From: Oligoflexia bacterium
GTDB taxonomy: Bacteria > Bdellovibrionota > UBA1018
Assembly (NCBI GenBank): GCA_014378465.1
Contig: JACMNQ010000036.1
Location: forward strand, 124,001-188,000
Direction of reading: 5' to 3'
DNA length: 64,000 nt
Part shown: positions 1-9,732 of the stretch, piece after piece
Numbering within the stretch: the stretch's first letter is position 1
Layout: each line of letters begins with the position of its first letter
The notes under the pieces: generated by a model
Database searches by the model: none
Seen by the model: only the letters and a program-made list of their open reading frames with translations
Told to the model about the DNA's origin: nothing
Made by a program: the position numbers and the translations under genes

Positions 1-2
1 TC

Positions 3-320
3 GATGTCAAGACACTGCAGGAGATCGAGCATCTGGGTCCCTTCGGACCGGGAAACCCTGAGCCCGTCTTTGTTTTTCGCGCGGCTGCCCAGAGCCATTC
101 CATCCTCAAGGGACGACACTTGAAGCTCAATCTGACCTCGACCGGCATTCAGGCCATTGAAGCCATCTGGTTCAATATCGCCGAAAAAGAGGAGTTCATG
201 GCTCAGGAAGAGTTCATGGACGAAAGCGAATGGGCAGGTGTGCCTGAACTGAATCGCTTTCGTGGCCGGGTCACTCCCACGCTGCGCGTCCGGGATTGGC
301 GACGCATCTCCTCATCTTAA
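3..320 (+). CDS. recJ: single-stranded-DNA exonuclease RecJ, C-terminal part (5' truncated by window)
   Basis: Open from window start; LQEIEHLGPFGPGNPEPVF motif typical of the RecJ C-terminal region. Confidence 0.8.
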   Translation, partial: DVKTLQEIEHLGPFGPGNPEPVFVFRAAAQSHSILKGRHLKLNLTSTGIQAIEAIWFNIAEKEEFMAQEEFMDESEWAGVPELNRFRGRVTPTLRVRDWRRISSS

Positions 321-589
321 GGTTGCCGGCTGAAATTGAATTGACTCCCTCCTGTCGCTCGGTATGATTTTCGCCGTACCTTATTTTTGTCAGGGTTCAA
401 CGGCACTGGGGAACGATTTTCAGACGCGTGATCCAATGAGGACGAATTCATCCTCGGATTTTCGTGATCTTTCCTTCCTCTCCTGGTGTGAGAGCGTTTG
501 AACGCTTGTGCGGGCCAACCAGTTGCACGTCAGTTGCAAGGCCTCTACGAGCTTTTGATCGTTCATGATTGAGTAGCTCGGGAGGGCAC

Positions 590-2386
590 ATGGGTCTCAT
601 ACAGAAAAATCGCGGCCAGTTCAGTGGGTTCATTTCGGTCAGTTTTGCGGCAGCTCTCGGAGCAGCGGCATTCACGGTATTTTCCGGCACTGCTTCGATC
701 AGCAGGGCAGCTTCTCTTTCGGCCCGTTCCGTTCCCGCCAGTGTTCCCGGCGAGTTGATCGTGAAGGTCCGCAACAGCTCCGGAGACAAGGCTCAGACCC
801 AGGTCACCACAACTCTTCAGGAAGCCCTCGGTGGATCGCAGGTGCAGACCATCCGTTCCCTGAAAACGGATGCTTCTCTCCAGAAAGTGAAACTCGCGGA
901 CGCATCAAAAGTGGGAGCTGCCATCGAAGCTTTGAAGAAGAATCCTTCAGTCGCTTACGCCGAACCCAATTATCTGATGCACAGTTTTGATCAGTCGGTG
1001 GAACTCCAGAACCTGACCTCAGAAATGGACGCGGCTGAAAGACATGCGAATGGCTTGCCCAATGACCCGCAGATGGCCAAGCTCTGGGGCATGGTCAATA
1101 CCGGACAGGCGGACGATGCGGGACAGGTCGGCAATGCCGGCTCGGACATCAGCGTGGCGCCGCTCTGGAGGCAGGGCATCACCGGCAGCAGGAATGTCGT
1201 GGTGGCCGTGATTGATACCGGCATTCAGTGGGATCATCCGGATCTGGTCGACAATATCTACACCAATCCAGGTGAAGCCGGCGAGCTTTCCAACAACGGA
1301 ATCGACGACGACAAAAATGGTTTCATTGATGACGTTCATGGTTGGAACTTCAACGCGCACACCAGGGATTCCAATGATGACTACAAGCATGGCACTCACT
1401 GTGCGGGCACCATCGGCGCCAAAGGCAATAACGGGATTGGCATTTCAGGCGTGAACTGGAATGTTTCGATGATGCCGATCAAGTTTCTGGACGGATCCGG
1501 CGGCGGCACGCTCGAAGGGGCGATCGAATCCATCAATTATGCAACGATGATGAAAGTCAACGTCATGAGCAACAGCTGGGGTGGCGGTGGCTTCTCTCAG
1601 GCGATGCAGGATGCCGTGGCCAATGCTGAGCGAGCGGGAATTCTCTTCGTTGCGGCAGCCGGAAATGATTCAAGCGACAACGACACCACTCCGACCTATC
1701 CGGCAAGCATCCCGCTTCCGAATGTTCTGGCAGTGGCCGCCCTTGATAACCGCGATGGAATCGCGAATTTCTCCAACTACGGAACCAACACCGTGCATGT
1801 GGCGGCTCCTGGCGTGAAGATCTACAGCACTTCGAAAGAAGGCGCTTACGAAACCCTCAGCGGGACTTCCATGGCGACTCCGCATGTCGCTGGAATCTCA
1901 GCACTTCTTCTCTCCGCCAATCCCACCCTGGGCTACGCGGAACTGAAGAGTCGCCTGATTCGCACGAGCCAGCCCGTCCCGAGCCTGAAGAGAAAAGTTC
2001 AGGGCCATGGTCGAGTCAGCGCGTCCAATGCCTTCAACAACATCGTGCCTCCCTCCAATGAGCCGGATGAGAAGCTGTGGGTGGATCAGGCAGTGTCGAT
2101 CGAATCCCCTCATCCTTACGAAAACAACATGAACAAAATCTATGGTGTTTCAGTTCCTGGCGCCAAATACCTGCGAGTCGTGTTTGACGAAGTCAATACG
2201 GAATCCGGTTATGACGTCGTCAGCGTCGAATCCCCGACTGGTGCGCCGATCGACTCCTTTACGGGACGCGTCAGCAACAAAACGAGCGAATATTACCAGG
2301 GCGATTCGGTCGTCATTCGCTTGAAATCGGATGTCAGCAACTCCGGATACGGATTCCGGGTTTCCAAGGTTCAAGTTATCAAGTAG
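590..2386 (+). CDS. exported S8 subtilisin-family serine peptidase with N-terminal propeptide
   Basis: Motifs VIDTGIQWDHPDL (Asp), HGTHCAGTIGA (His), GTSMATPHVAGISALLL (Ser); ATG at 590 preceded by GGGAGGG. Confidence 0.93.
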   Translation: MGLIQKNRGQFSGFISVSFAAALGAAAFTVFSGTASISRAASLSARSVPASVPGELIVKVRNSSGDKAQTQVTTTLQEALGGSQVQTIRSLKTDASLQKVKLADASKVGAAIEALKKNPSVAYAEPNYLMHSFDQSVELQNLTSEMDAAERHANGLPNDPQMAKLWGMVNTGQADDAGQVGNAGSDISVAPLWRQGITGSRNVVVAVIDTGIQWDHPDLVDNIYTNPGEAGELSNNGIDDDKNGFIDDVHGWNFNAHTRDSNDDYKHGTHCAGTIGAKGNNGIGISGVNWNVSMMPIKFLDGSGGGTLEGAIESINYATMMKVNVMSNSWGGGGFSQAMQDAVANAERAGILFVAAAGNDSSDNDTTPTYPASIPLPNVLAVAALDNRDGIANFSNYGTNTVHVAAPGVKIYSTSKEGAYETLSGTSMATPHVAGISALLLSANPTLGYAELKSRLIRTSQPVPSLKRKVQGHGRVSASNAFNNIVPPSNEPDEKLWVDQAVSIESPHPYENNMNKIYGVSVPGAKYLRVVFDEVNTESGYDVVSVESPTGAPIDSFTGRVSNKTSEYYQGDSVVIRLKSDVSNSGYGFRVSKVQVIK

Positions 2387-2395
2387 TCTGTTCAG

Positions 2396-2902
2396 ATGAA
2401 GTCTTTGCATTCCATAAGACAAATCGGCCTGGGGCTAGCCTTAGCCCTAGGCCTCTTTATTTCAGGTGTTCATGGAGTCAGGTCATCGTCGGCCGATCTC
2501 GCCCCGATTTCACAGGCTTCGGCTTCAAAGATGATCAAGGAGTTCAAGAAGGCCCAGGCCACGGAGCTCAAGAATTTTGAAAAAAGCCAGAAGTCAGAAC
2601 TCCGGGATCTGAAGAGCTCTCAGACCGCTCATCAGAAGGAGTGGGAAGCGAAGGAAAAGGAAACTCGACACGTTTTCTTTCAGGCGAATCCAGGCGGGCC
2701 GGAACGCCGCTCTTACGTGAAAGATTTTCTCGACCGACGCAAGGTGATGGTCAACGTGCTGAAGGACGAACAGGTCCGAAGGAGTCAGGAGCAGGAAGTC
2801 AAAAAACGCGCTCTGATCGAAGACCAACGGGGCAAGCTGAAAGAATTTGAAGAGGCTCTGGCCAAAGGGGAGCACCCCAACAATTCACTCTGGCCGAGGT
2901 AG
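2396..2902 (+). CDS. exported Lys/Glu-rich coiled-coil hypothetical protein
   Basis: ORF 168 aa, signal-peptide-like start, charged helical body; directly downstream of the peptidase. Confidence 0.7.
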   Translation: MKSLHSIRQIGLGLALALGLFISGVHGVRSSSADLAPISQASASKMIKEFKKAQATELKNFEKSQKSELRDLKSSQTAHQKEWEAKEKETRHVFFQANPGGPERRSYVKDFLDRRKVMVNVLKDEQVRRSQEQEVKKRALIEDQRGKLKEFEEALAKGEHPNNSLWPR

Positions 2903-2983
2903 CCCATTTTCATCTCGCTGCCCGATCTCTCCTCATTCCAGCTTTCAAGTCTTCATCTGGCCCCGTTCGATATCGGGGTCGAA

Positions 2984-4426
2984 GTGGTCGGGATCATCCT
3001 GGCGGCGACAGCGCTGATGCGCGCTCGGACTGCTCAGGGAGCGTCGGCTTGGGCCCTGTTCCTGATTCTGATGCCAAAGGTCGCTTTTTTTCCTTACCTC
3101 GTCTTTGGCGCGAGAAGTTTTTCTGGCTACATCGTGAAACGCAAAAGTTCGGCGTCGGAGCTGGATGACGTCTGGAAGGAGTTCACCCGCTTCTTCGACA
3201 GCCGAAGGATTTTCAAAAAGGCCGAGACCCCGCTCGTCTGTGCGTTTGAGAAGCTTGCAGACACTCCTTTCGTGGGAGCGCGCTCGGTCAGACTCCTGCG
3301 CAACGCCGAGACCTTTGACGTGCTGAAGGCCACCCTGAAAGAAGCGAAGCACAGCATCTGCTTTCAGTACTATACGATTCATGACGATCAGATCGGCCGG
3401 GAGCTGCAGGTGATTCTTCGCGAGCGAGCGCGCGCCGGCATCAAGGTTCGCGTGCTTTATGACAGTGTGGGCAGCCGCGCTCTGACTCGCAGGTATGTGA
3501 GAGAGCTGCGAGGGGACGGAGTCGAGGTGCATTCCTTTGCATCCACCCGGTTCAGGATTCTCAAGCCCCGCTTTCAGATGAATTTTCGCAATCACCGCAA
3601 GCTCGTCATGGTCGACGCCAAAGAGCCAGGCGTCGCTGGAAAGATCTTCGTCGGGGGCCTGAACGTGGGGGATGAGTACCTCTCGCGTGATCCCAAGATC
3701 GGGTTCTGGCGCGACACGCACCTTTTGATCGAAGGGGATCCCTCGATCCAGGGGCTTCAGAGTTTCATCGCCGACTGGTACTGGTCGACTCGCGAGAAGA
3801 TTTCATTTTCCGCGAGTGAGGCCATGGATCAGGGGGCATCAGCCAGCTCCAAAGCTCAGTCCGAGCTTCAGCCCGGAAAGATCCCCGTTTTGGTTCTGGC
3901 CACGGGCGCAGTCGGCCTGGATGGCTCCGCCATTCTCGCGGTTCTGAATGCCATTCACTCCTCCAAAAAGCGGATCTGGTTGACCACTCCCTACCTGGTT
4001 CCGCCGGATCAGATCATCTCGGCTCTTCAGCTGGCCGCACTTCGAGGGGTGGACGTCCGCGTGTTCGTCAGCAAGAAGTCGGACCATAGGATCGCCAAAC
4101 TCGCGTCTTTTCCTTTCTTTGAACAGCTTCTGCCCTTCGGCGTTCGGATTTTTCAATTTCTCCCAGGCTTCATGCACCAGAAGGTCATCTCGGTGGATGA
4201 CGATCTCTGCTACGTGGGTTCGACCAATCTCGACAACCGGTCCCTGCGCCTCAACTTCGAGATCGGTGCATGGATTCAGGACCGGGCTTTCGCCGCTCAG
4301 GTCGAGGCGATGCTGCTCGATGATCTCCGGCAGAGCGAAGAAGTGTTTCTCAAGCAGATTCAGAAGACCGGTCTTTTTCACCGTCTTCAGAGCGGCGTGG
4401 CTCGACTTTTTGGACCCATCCTCTGA
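2984..4426 (+). CDS. phospholipase D / cardiolipin synthase-like protein
   Basis: Two HKD motifs: NHRKLVMVD and MHQKVISVDDDLCYVGSTNLDNRS; hydrophobic N-terminus; start codon uncertain. Confidence 0.88.
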   Translation: MVGIILAATALMRARTAQGASAWALFLILMPKVAFFPYLVFGARSFSGYIVKRKSSASELDDVWKEFTRFFDSRRIFKKAETPLVCAFEKLADTPFVGARSVRLLRNAETFDVLKATLKEAKHSICFQYYTIHDDQIGRELQVILRERARAGIKVRVLYDSVGSRALTRRYVRELRGDGVEVHSFASTRFRILKPRFQMNFRNHRKLVMVDAKEPGVAGKIFVGGLNVGDEYLSRDPKIGFWRDTHLLIEGDPSIQGLQSFIADWYWSTREKISFSASEAMDQGASASSKAQSELQPGKIPVLVLATGAVGLDGSAILAVLNAIHSSKKRIWLTTPYLVPPDQIISALQLAALRGVDVRVFVSKKSDHRIAKLASFPFFEQLLPFGVRIFQFLPGFMHQKVISVDDDLCYVGSTNLDNRSLRLNFEIGAWIQDRAFAAQVEAMLLDDLRQSEEVFLKQIQKTGLFHRLQSGVARLFGPIL

Positions 4427-5110
4427 GTCGGTCATCTGAATCAGTTCGGTGAATCAGTCTTCAAAATTCGATTTTGCTGAGTTGTCCACTCTGAAGCGTA
4501 AGTCTTGGAATCGTCGCGATCGTGTTTGCAGTCATGCTCACAAGCGCACCGAGACCTCCTCGGTCAAAATTCACGTTTGCCGTGAAACGCTGAGACGCCG
4601 CACAGGACTCAGGACTGAGGGGCGTGGGTGAAGTCACAAGAAGAGCAGGTCCCTGGAGAAGTGTGAGTTACGCGACCTGAGCGTACACAGTGTACGCTGA
4701 CCTCAGAAACATCCTGCTCGGCAACAGTCCTTGAGTGGAGTTGAACAAAAACACTTTTTGAATCCCCTGGCTGGCCTACGAATCTCACGATTGAGCCTGT
4801 TCCAGTCGAATCACCTCGCGGGCGGGCTGGCTGGCGGGCGGACGGAAAGCGAAACCTGCCGTAACTGAAAGTACAGATCCCAGAAGCAAAGTCGAATTCA
4901 ATCCGATCCAGGCAGAACTGCAAGCTCCGGATCGCAAGTATGGTCAATCCAGGGAGCAGTGAAGTATTCGGTTTGTTCATGAAGGATCTCTTTCGAATTG
5001 AGTGCTTGGTCAGTCAGAGGTGGCTGAATTACGCGCAGATCAGCATATGCGACTAAAATGTTCAGCTCATGTGCCTTCTTCCGCTGAAACGGCTGGGAAC
5101 ACGGCTCGGC

Positions 5111-5162
5111 TATTGATGATCAGTATTGATGATCAGTATTGATGATCAGTATTGATGATGAG
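5111..5162 (+). repeat. four tandem copies of a 13-bp unit TATTGATGATCAG (last copy TATTGATGATGAG)
   Basis: Direct reading. Confidence 0.95.
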
Positions 5163-5282
5163 TTCATATGATAATTAATAAGTTGTACTGAATGCATCAT
5201 CTCTGTAGAAAGCGCCCATCACCCAGTGCTTCACCTGCGAAAAAATTATTGAAACCCGGTCGTAGACCGATTGGATGCCCAA

Positions 5283-5816
5283 ATGAAAAACTCAATCCTG
5301 TTCTCTGTCCTCCTTCTTGCAACTTCATTCTCCGCAATGCCCGCATCGGCCGCTCCCGCTTCCTCTCAGAACCGTCAGATGAGCGTTCTGCGTGAGTTTC
5401 AGCTCGACCCATCCCTCGTCAAAGACCTCAGCACCCCGGTTCATTTCACGGGCGTCGTCACCGTTGACCGCACTGAAAAGCGAGTCACTCTTTCGGTCAA
5501 CCAGGCTCCATCCTGCCCTGCCGGCGCCATGTGTCCACAGTACCTCGTTCAAATCCTGGATGTTGAACTCCCGATCGTCAGCATCATGACCGATGGCTGC
5601 CACAACCGGATCATCGTGGCCCGCGAAGATCGCCGCCCAGTTGATGGCGCCCTCCAGTCGATCATGATCACGGATCACTCGACTTCGACCTGTGACATCT
5701 ACCTCAAGTACGCAACGGACGTTCAGTACACGTCTTCTTTCGTCAGCCGCAGCAACGGCGGAGAAGCCAAGTCGCTTTCTCACTTCCAGGGTGATCTGCT
5801 CAAGGTTCTTCACTGA
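5283..5816 (+). CDS. exported hypothetical protein
   Basis: ATG at 5283 with signal peptide MKNSILFSVLLLATSFSAMPASA. Confidence 0.7.
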   Translation: MKNSILFSVLLLATSFSAMPASAAPASSQNRQMSVLREFQLDPSLVKDLSTPVHFTGVVTVDRTEKRVTLSVNQAPSCPAGAMCPQYLVQILDVELPIVSIMTDGCHNRIIVAREDRRPVDGALQSIMITDHSTSTCDIYLKYATDVQYTSSFVSRSNGGEAKSLSHFQGDLLKVLH

Positions 5817-5954
5817 GCTGAAGTGATGCAAGCACCTTTCGATCGCATTTCAATGCTTTCTGAGCAGTAACAAGATGCAATACCCGTGACGAAAGTCATG
5901 GGCATTTCTTTTGCGGAACGCGCTCTGCCCGAAGGGGAGCGCTACCTTCATTCT

Positions 5955-8144
5955 TTACGAGCGCACTCTCTCCACGCTGATCACGCCCTTCTTGCTTTCA
6001 AGGGCGTTGGTCACTTTCTGAAGCTGGTTCAGGTCATTCACTTCGACGTCAAAAAGCGCGATGGCCTTCTTGTCCTTCGTGGTGCGAATGTTCGCCGAAG
6101 CGATGTTCACTCCCAGGGATGCGATGGTCTGTGACATGAGGGCCAGCAGTCCCGGCTCGTCGTGGGTGAGAATGCGGATCTTGACGTGACGGCGAGTGCC
6201 CCCCACGCGTTCCGCGAGATTCCACTTCACGTCGACCCGGCGTTCCTGATCATTGTCGATGGCTTTGGTGCAGGTGGCAGTGTGAATGGTCACGCCTCGT
6301 CCGCGAGTGATGAACCCACTGATCCCGTCTCCCGGCAGCGGATTGCAGCAGCGCCCGAAGCGAATGAGCACGTCATCGAGATTGGCGACCGTGATCGCGT
6401 TTCTCGCTTCACTGCGCTTCTTGGCGGCGTTGAAGACTTTCTTGAGAAAACTCTGATCTTCGGCTTTGGCAGCTTCGACTTTCTGATCCTGAGTTTCCTG
6501 GGGAACGAGGAGCTGCACGATTTCGTCCGAAGTCAGGCGACCGTAGCCGATGAAGATGTAGAGCTCTTCAGGCGTGCGCACGTTGAAGTGCTGAGCAGTC
6601 TTGAGGAGTTCGCCGGATTTTTCGAGTTTGGACAGGGTGAGGCCGTACTTTCGCAGGGTCTTTTCGAGAATTTCCTGGCCCAGTTGCAGAGCGCGGTCGC
6701 GTTCCTGTTGCTTGATGTAGGCACGGATTTTCGCCTTCGCGCGTGAGCTCTTGACGATCTTGAGCCAGTCCTTGGACGGTGTCTGCGTGGGTGAGGTGAG
6801 GATCTCAATGGTGTCACCTGATTTCAAGCGGTGCTTGAGCGGGACGATCTTGCCATTGATCTTGGCGCCGACGCACTTGTTGCCGACGTCCGTATGAACG
6901 GCGTAGGCAAAGTCGAGTGGCGTCGCTCCGTGAGAGAGCTCTTTCACTTCGCCGGACGGCGTGAAGACGAATACGTCTTCAGCGAACAGGTCAATCTTGA
7001 CGGTCTCGAGAAATTCGTTCGGGTCCTTGAGATCCTTGTGCCACTCGAGCAGGCGATTGACCCACTCGACATTTTCATGCGCGCGGTTGTCGAACTTGCC
7101 TTCTTTGTATTTCCAGTGTGCGGCGATGCCTTTTTCCGCGACCTGATTCATCTCGTGGGTGCGGATCTGGATTTCGATGCGCTCGCCTGCAGGACCGATC
7201 ACGGTCGTGTGCAGGGACTGGTACGCGTTCGCCTTGGGCATGGCGATGTAATCCTTGAAGCGGCCGGGGACCGGCATGTAGGTCGCGTGGATCACGCCCA
7301 GTCCCTTGTAACATTCGGTGATATTGTCGACGAGAATGCGGAACGCGATGATGTCGTAAACCTGTTCGAAATCCACTCCGTGGCGTTCCATCTTCTTGTA
7401 GATGGAGTAGAAGTGCTTGGCGCGGCCCTGAATATGCGCTTTCATGTCATATTCAACGAGCTTCTCTTCGAGCGACTCGGAGACTTCCTCGATGTGCTTT
7501 TCGCGTTCCTTCTTCTTCTTGGCGACCTTCTGTGAAAGCTTGTAGTAGATTTCCGGATGCAGGTAGCGCAGACACAGATCCTCAAGCTCGGTCTTGATCC
7601 AGCTGATCCCCAGGCGATTGGCGATCGGGGCGTAGATGTCGAGAGTTTCCTGCGCGATGGTCTTCTGCTTGTGCGGCGGCAGATGCTCGAGCGTGCGCAT
7701 GTTGTTCAGACGGTCGGCGAGCTTGACGATGATGACTCGAATGTCCTTGGCCATGGCTAGGATCATCTTTCTGAAATTCTCGGCCTGCTTCTCTTCGGAA
7801 GTCTTGAAGGCCATTTTCGAAAGTTTGGTGACGCCGTCCACGAGTTCGGCGATCTCTTTTCCAAATTCCTTTTCGATCTCTTCCATCGTGGCATGAGTGT
7901 CCTCGACCGTGTCATGCAGGAGACCCGTCACGATGCTGGGAATGTCGAGGCGAAGTTCGGCCAGGGACTGAGCGACTTCGGTGGGATGAATCATGTAGGG
8001 GTCGCCGCTCGAGCGCTTCTGACCGTGGTGAGCTTTCTCAGCGAAAGCGTACGCCTTCTCGACCAGATCTGTTTTGGCATCCGGGTAGTAGGTGACGAGG
8101 GCGTCGCAGATCGTTTTGAGAGTGGCTGTCTGGTATTTGCTCAT
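5955..8144 (-). CDS. spoT: bifunctional (p)ppGpp synthetase/hydrolase (RelA/SpoT)
   Basis: 729 aa; HD-domain AHHGQKRSSGDPYMIHP and LLHDTVEDT, synthetase, TGS (VFVFTPSGEVKELSHGATPLDFAYAVHTDVG) and ACT domains. Confidence 0.95.
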   Translation of the reverse strand: MSKYQTATLKTICDALVTYYPDAKTDLVEKAYAFAEKAHHGQKRSSGDPYMIHPTEVAQSLAELRLDIPSIVTGLLHDTVEDTHATMEEIEKEFGKEIAELVDGVTKLSKMAFKTSEEKQAENFRKMILAMAKDIRVIIVKLADRLNNMRTLEHLPPHKQKTIAQETLDIYAPIANRLGISWIKTELEDLCLRYLHPEIYYKLSQKVAKKKKEREKHIEEVSESLEEKLVEYDMKAHIQGRAKHFYSIYKKMERHGVDFEQVYDIIAFRILVDNITECYKGLGVIHATYMPVPGRFKDYIAMPKANAYQSLHTTVIGPAGERIEIQIRTHEMNQVAEKGIAAHWKYKEGKFDNRAHENVEWVNRLLEWHKDLKDPNEFLETVKIDLFAEDVFVFTPSGEVKELSHGATPLDFAYAVHTDVGNKCVGAKINGKIVPLKHRLKSGDTIEILTSPTQTPSKDWLKIVKSSRAKAKIRAYIKQQERDRALQLGQEILEKTLRKYGLTLSKLEKSGELLKTAQHFNVRTPEELYIFIGYGRLTSDEIVQLLVPQETQDQKVEAAKAEDQSFLKKVFNAAKKRSEARNAITVANLDDVLIRFGRCCNPLPGDGISGFITRGRGVTIHTATCTKAIDNDQERRVDVKWNLAERVGGTRRHVKIRILTHDEPGLLALMSQTIASLGVNIASANIRTTKDKKAIALFDVEVNDLNQLQKVTNALESKKGVISVERVRS

Positions 8145-8191
8145 AGTTTTTCTGGAGGGAGTCGAGGCCGGCTACCGGCTGGATGATGAGT

Positions 8192-8782
8192 TCAGGAAGA
8201 ACTCCCTAGCTGCAAGTCTACCATGGTCTTGAGCTTTGCGTATGCAGCTTCAAAATCATCATTCACGACCCGGGCATGAAAGTGTTTGTCCTCTTTCATC
8301 TCATCTATCGAATTCTTAAGGCGTTTCTGAATCGTTTCCTCAGAATCGGTGCCGCGAGAGCGCAGACGGGATTCGAGCGTCTGCAGGTCAGGGGGCGAGA
8401 TGAAGATGCTGAAGCACTCCACCGGGTAAGCCTTGCGCAGACTCTCCGCTCCTTGAACGTCAATATCAAGCAGAACGGACTTGCCCTGAGCGAAACTGCG
8501 TTCAATCGCATCTTTCGAAGTCCCGTAGTAATTGCCGTGAACCAGAGCCCATTCGGCGAATCGATCGGCCGCGATGAGTTTTTGAAATTCTTCGGTGCTC
8601 AGAAAGTGATAATCCTTTCCCTGCTGCTCGCTGCCGCGCACGGGGCGAGTCGTGCTCGAAATGGAAAGCTCCAGTTGCAGGAAATCGGCGAGAAGCCTCT
8701 TGCAGAGAGTGGTCTTTCCGGCACCCGAAGGGGCGGACAGCACGATGAGTCGGGGTGCGGCCCTACGGGTAGCAGGGCTCAT
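8192..8782 (-). CDS. gmk: guanylate kinase
   Basis: LSAPSGAGKTTLCKRL P-loop; SISSTTRPVRGSEQQGKDYHFLS. Confidence 0.95.
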   Translation of the reverse strand: MSPATRRAAPRLIVLSAPSGAGKTTLCKRLLADFLQLELSISSTTRPVRGSEQQGKDYHFLSTEEFQKLIAADRFAEWALVHGNYYGTSKDAIERSFAQGKSVLLDIDVQGAESLRKAYPVECFSIFISPPDLQTLESRLRSRGTDSEETIQKRLKNSIDEMKEDKHFHARVVNDDFEAAYAKLKTMVDLQLGSSS

Positions 8783-9732
8783 TCGAGGTTCATCACCTGT
8801 TCGCGGATCTGTTCGAGTTTCACTTTGATCTGCACGACTTCTTCGCCAATGGAAAAGTCCTGAGCCTTGTTGCCCAGCGTGTTGATCTCTCGGCCGAGCT
8901 CCTGGAGGATGAAGTCGAGTTTTCTACCGACCTGGCCCCCGGCGTTCAGGATCTTGGTGAAATGATCGAGGTGGCCTTTGAAGCGGATGAGTTCCTCTTC
9001 GACGTCCGTGCGATCCGCCAGGATCGAAAGCTCCTGGCTCAATCTTGAATCCACCACGGCTTGAATGGAAGTTTCCACGATCGGATAGGCTTCAAAGATC
9101 GCTTTGATCTTGTCGCGAATTTTCTGAGGGTAACCGGCCTGACATTGGGAACGACGCTCGCGGAGAAGAGCGATCTGGCGATTCATTTCATCAATCGCGT
9201 TCTGAAGGACCGCTTTGAGGGCCTGGCCTTCGTGAATGCGCATTTCCGCCAGTCGAGTCATCGCCTGTTGCGCGAGCGGCTCGAGCGCAGCCCAGGGATC
9301 TTCGATGTGAAAGTCAGAGCTGGACCTCGAAATCACTTCAGGGTGAAGCGCGATGTCCAGGGTTCGGATCGTATCCGTCAGGCCAAGCTTCTTCTGAAGG
9401 GTGAGGAGAGCGGTGTGGTACTGCTGCGCAAGCTCGAGATTCGTGGAGAGAGTCTGCGCCGAAGTTCCGGGCTCCTGAATGCGCTCGACTTTGACATCCA
9501 GCGAGCCGCGCGCGAACTTTGCCTGCACGGCGGCGCGAAAGGGCATCTCGGCAGCTGAAAATTCACGGGGCAGACGCATCTTCACGTCGAGAAACCGGTG
9601 ATTGAGAGTCTTCATTTCCACGCGGATCTTCTGACCCGACAGAGTTCCTTCGACGGAGCTGAAACCGGTCATGGATTGCACAGGTGCATTTGCCTGAGCA
9701 GCAGGGGCGATTTCGAGAGTGGACTTGCTCAT
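8779..9732 (-). CDS. yicC: YicC family protein
   Basis: QSMTGFSSVEG N-terminus; GRKLDFILQELGREINTLGNKAQD C-terminus. Confidence 0.93.
   Translation of the reverse strand: MSKSTLEIAPAAQANAPVQSMTGFSSVEGTLSGQKIRVEMKTLNHRFLDVKMRLPREFSAAEMPFRAAVQAKFARGSLDVKVERIQEPGTSAQTLSTNLELAQQYHTALLTLQKKLGLTDTIRTLDIALHPEVISRSSSDFHIEDPWAALEPLAQQAMTRLAEMRIHEGQALKAVLQNAIDEMNRQIALLRERRSQCQAGYPQKIRDKIKAIFEAYPIVETSIQAVVDSRLSQELSILADRTDVEEELIRFKGHLDHFTKILNAGGQVGRKLDFILQELGREINTLGNKAQDFSIGEEVVQIKVKLEQIREQVMNLE

Noticed and set aside
3839-4435. Minus-strand ORFs 2945..3721 and 3839..4435
   Set aside because: Antisense to the PLD/cardiolipin synthase-like gene
4609-4980. 123-aa minus-strand ORF in the 4.4-5.3 kb gap
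   Set aside because: No convincing start context, motif or signal; insufficient support, though not excluded
6831-7535. 234-aa plus-strand ORF and neighbours (6162..6746, 7893..8186)
   Set aside because: Antisense to the well-supported relA/spoT gene
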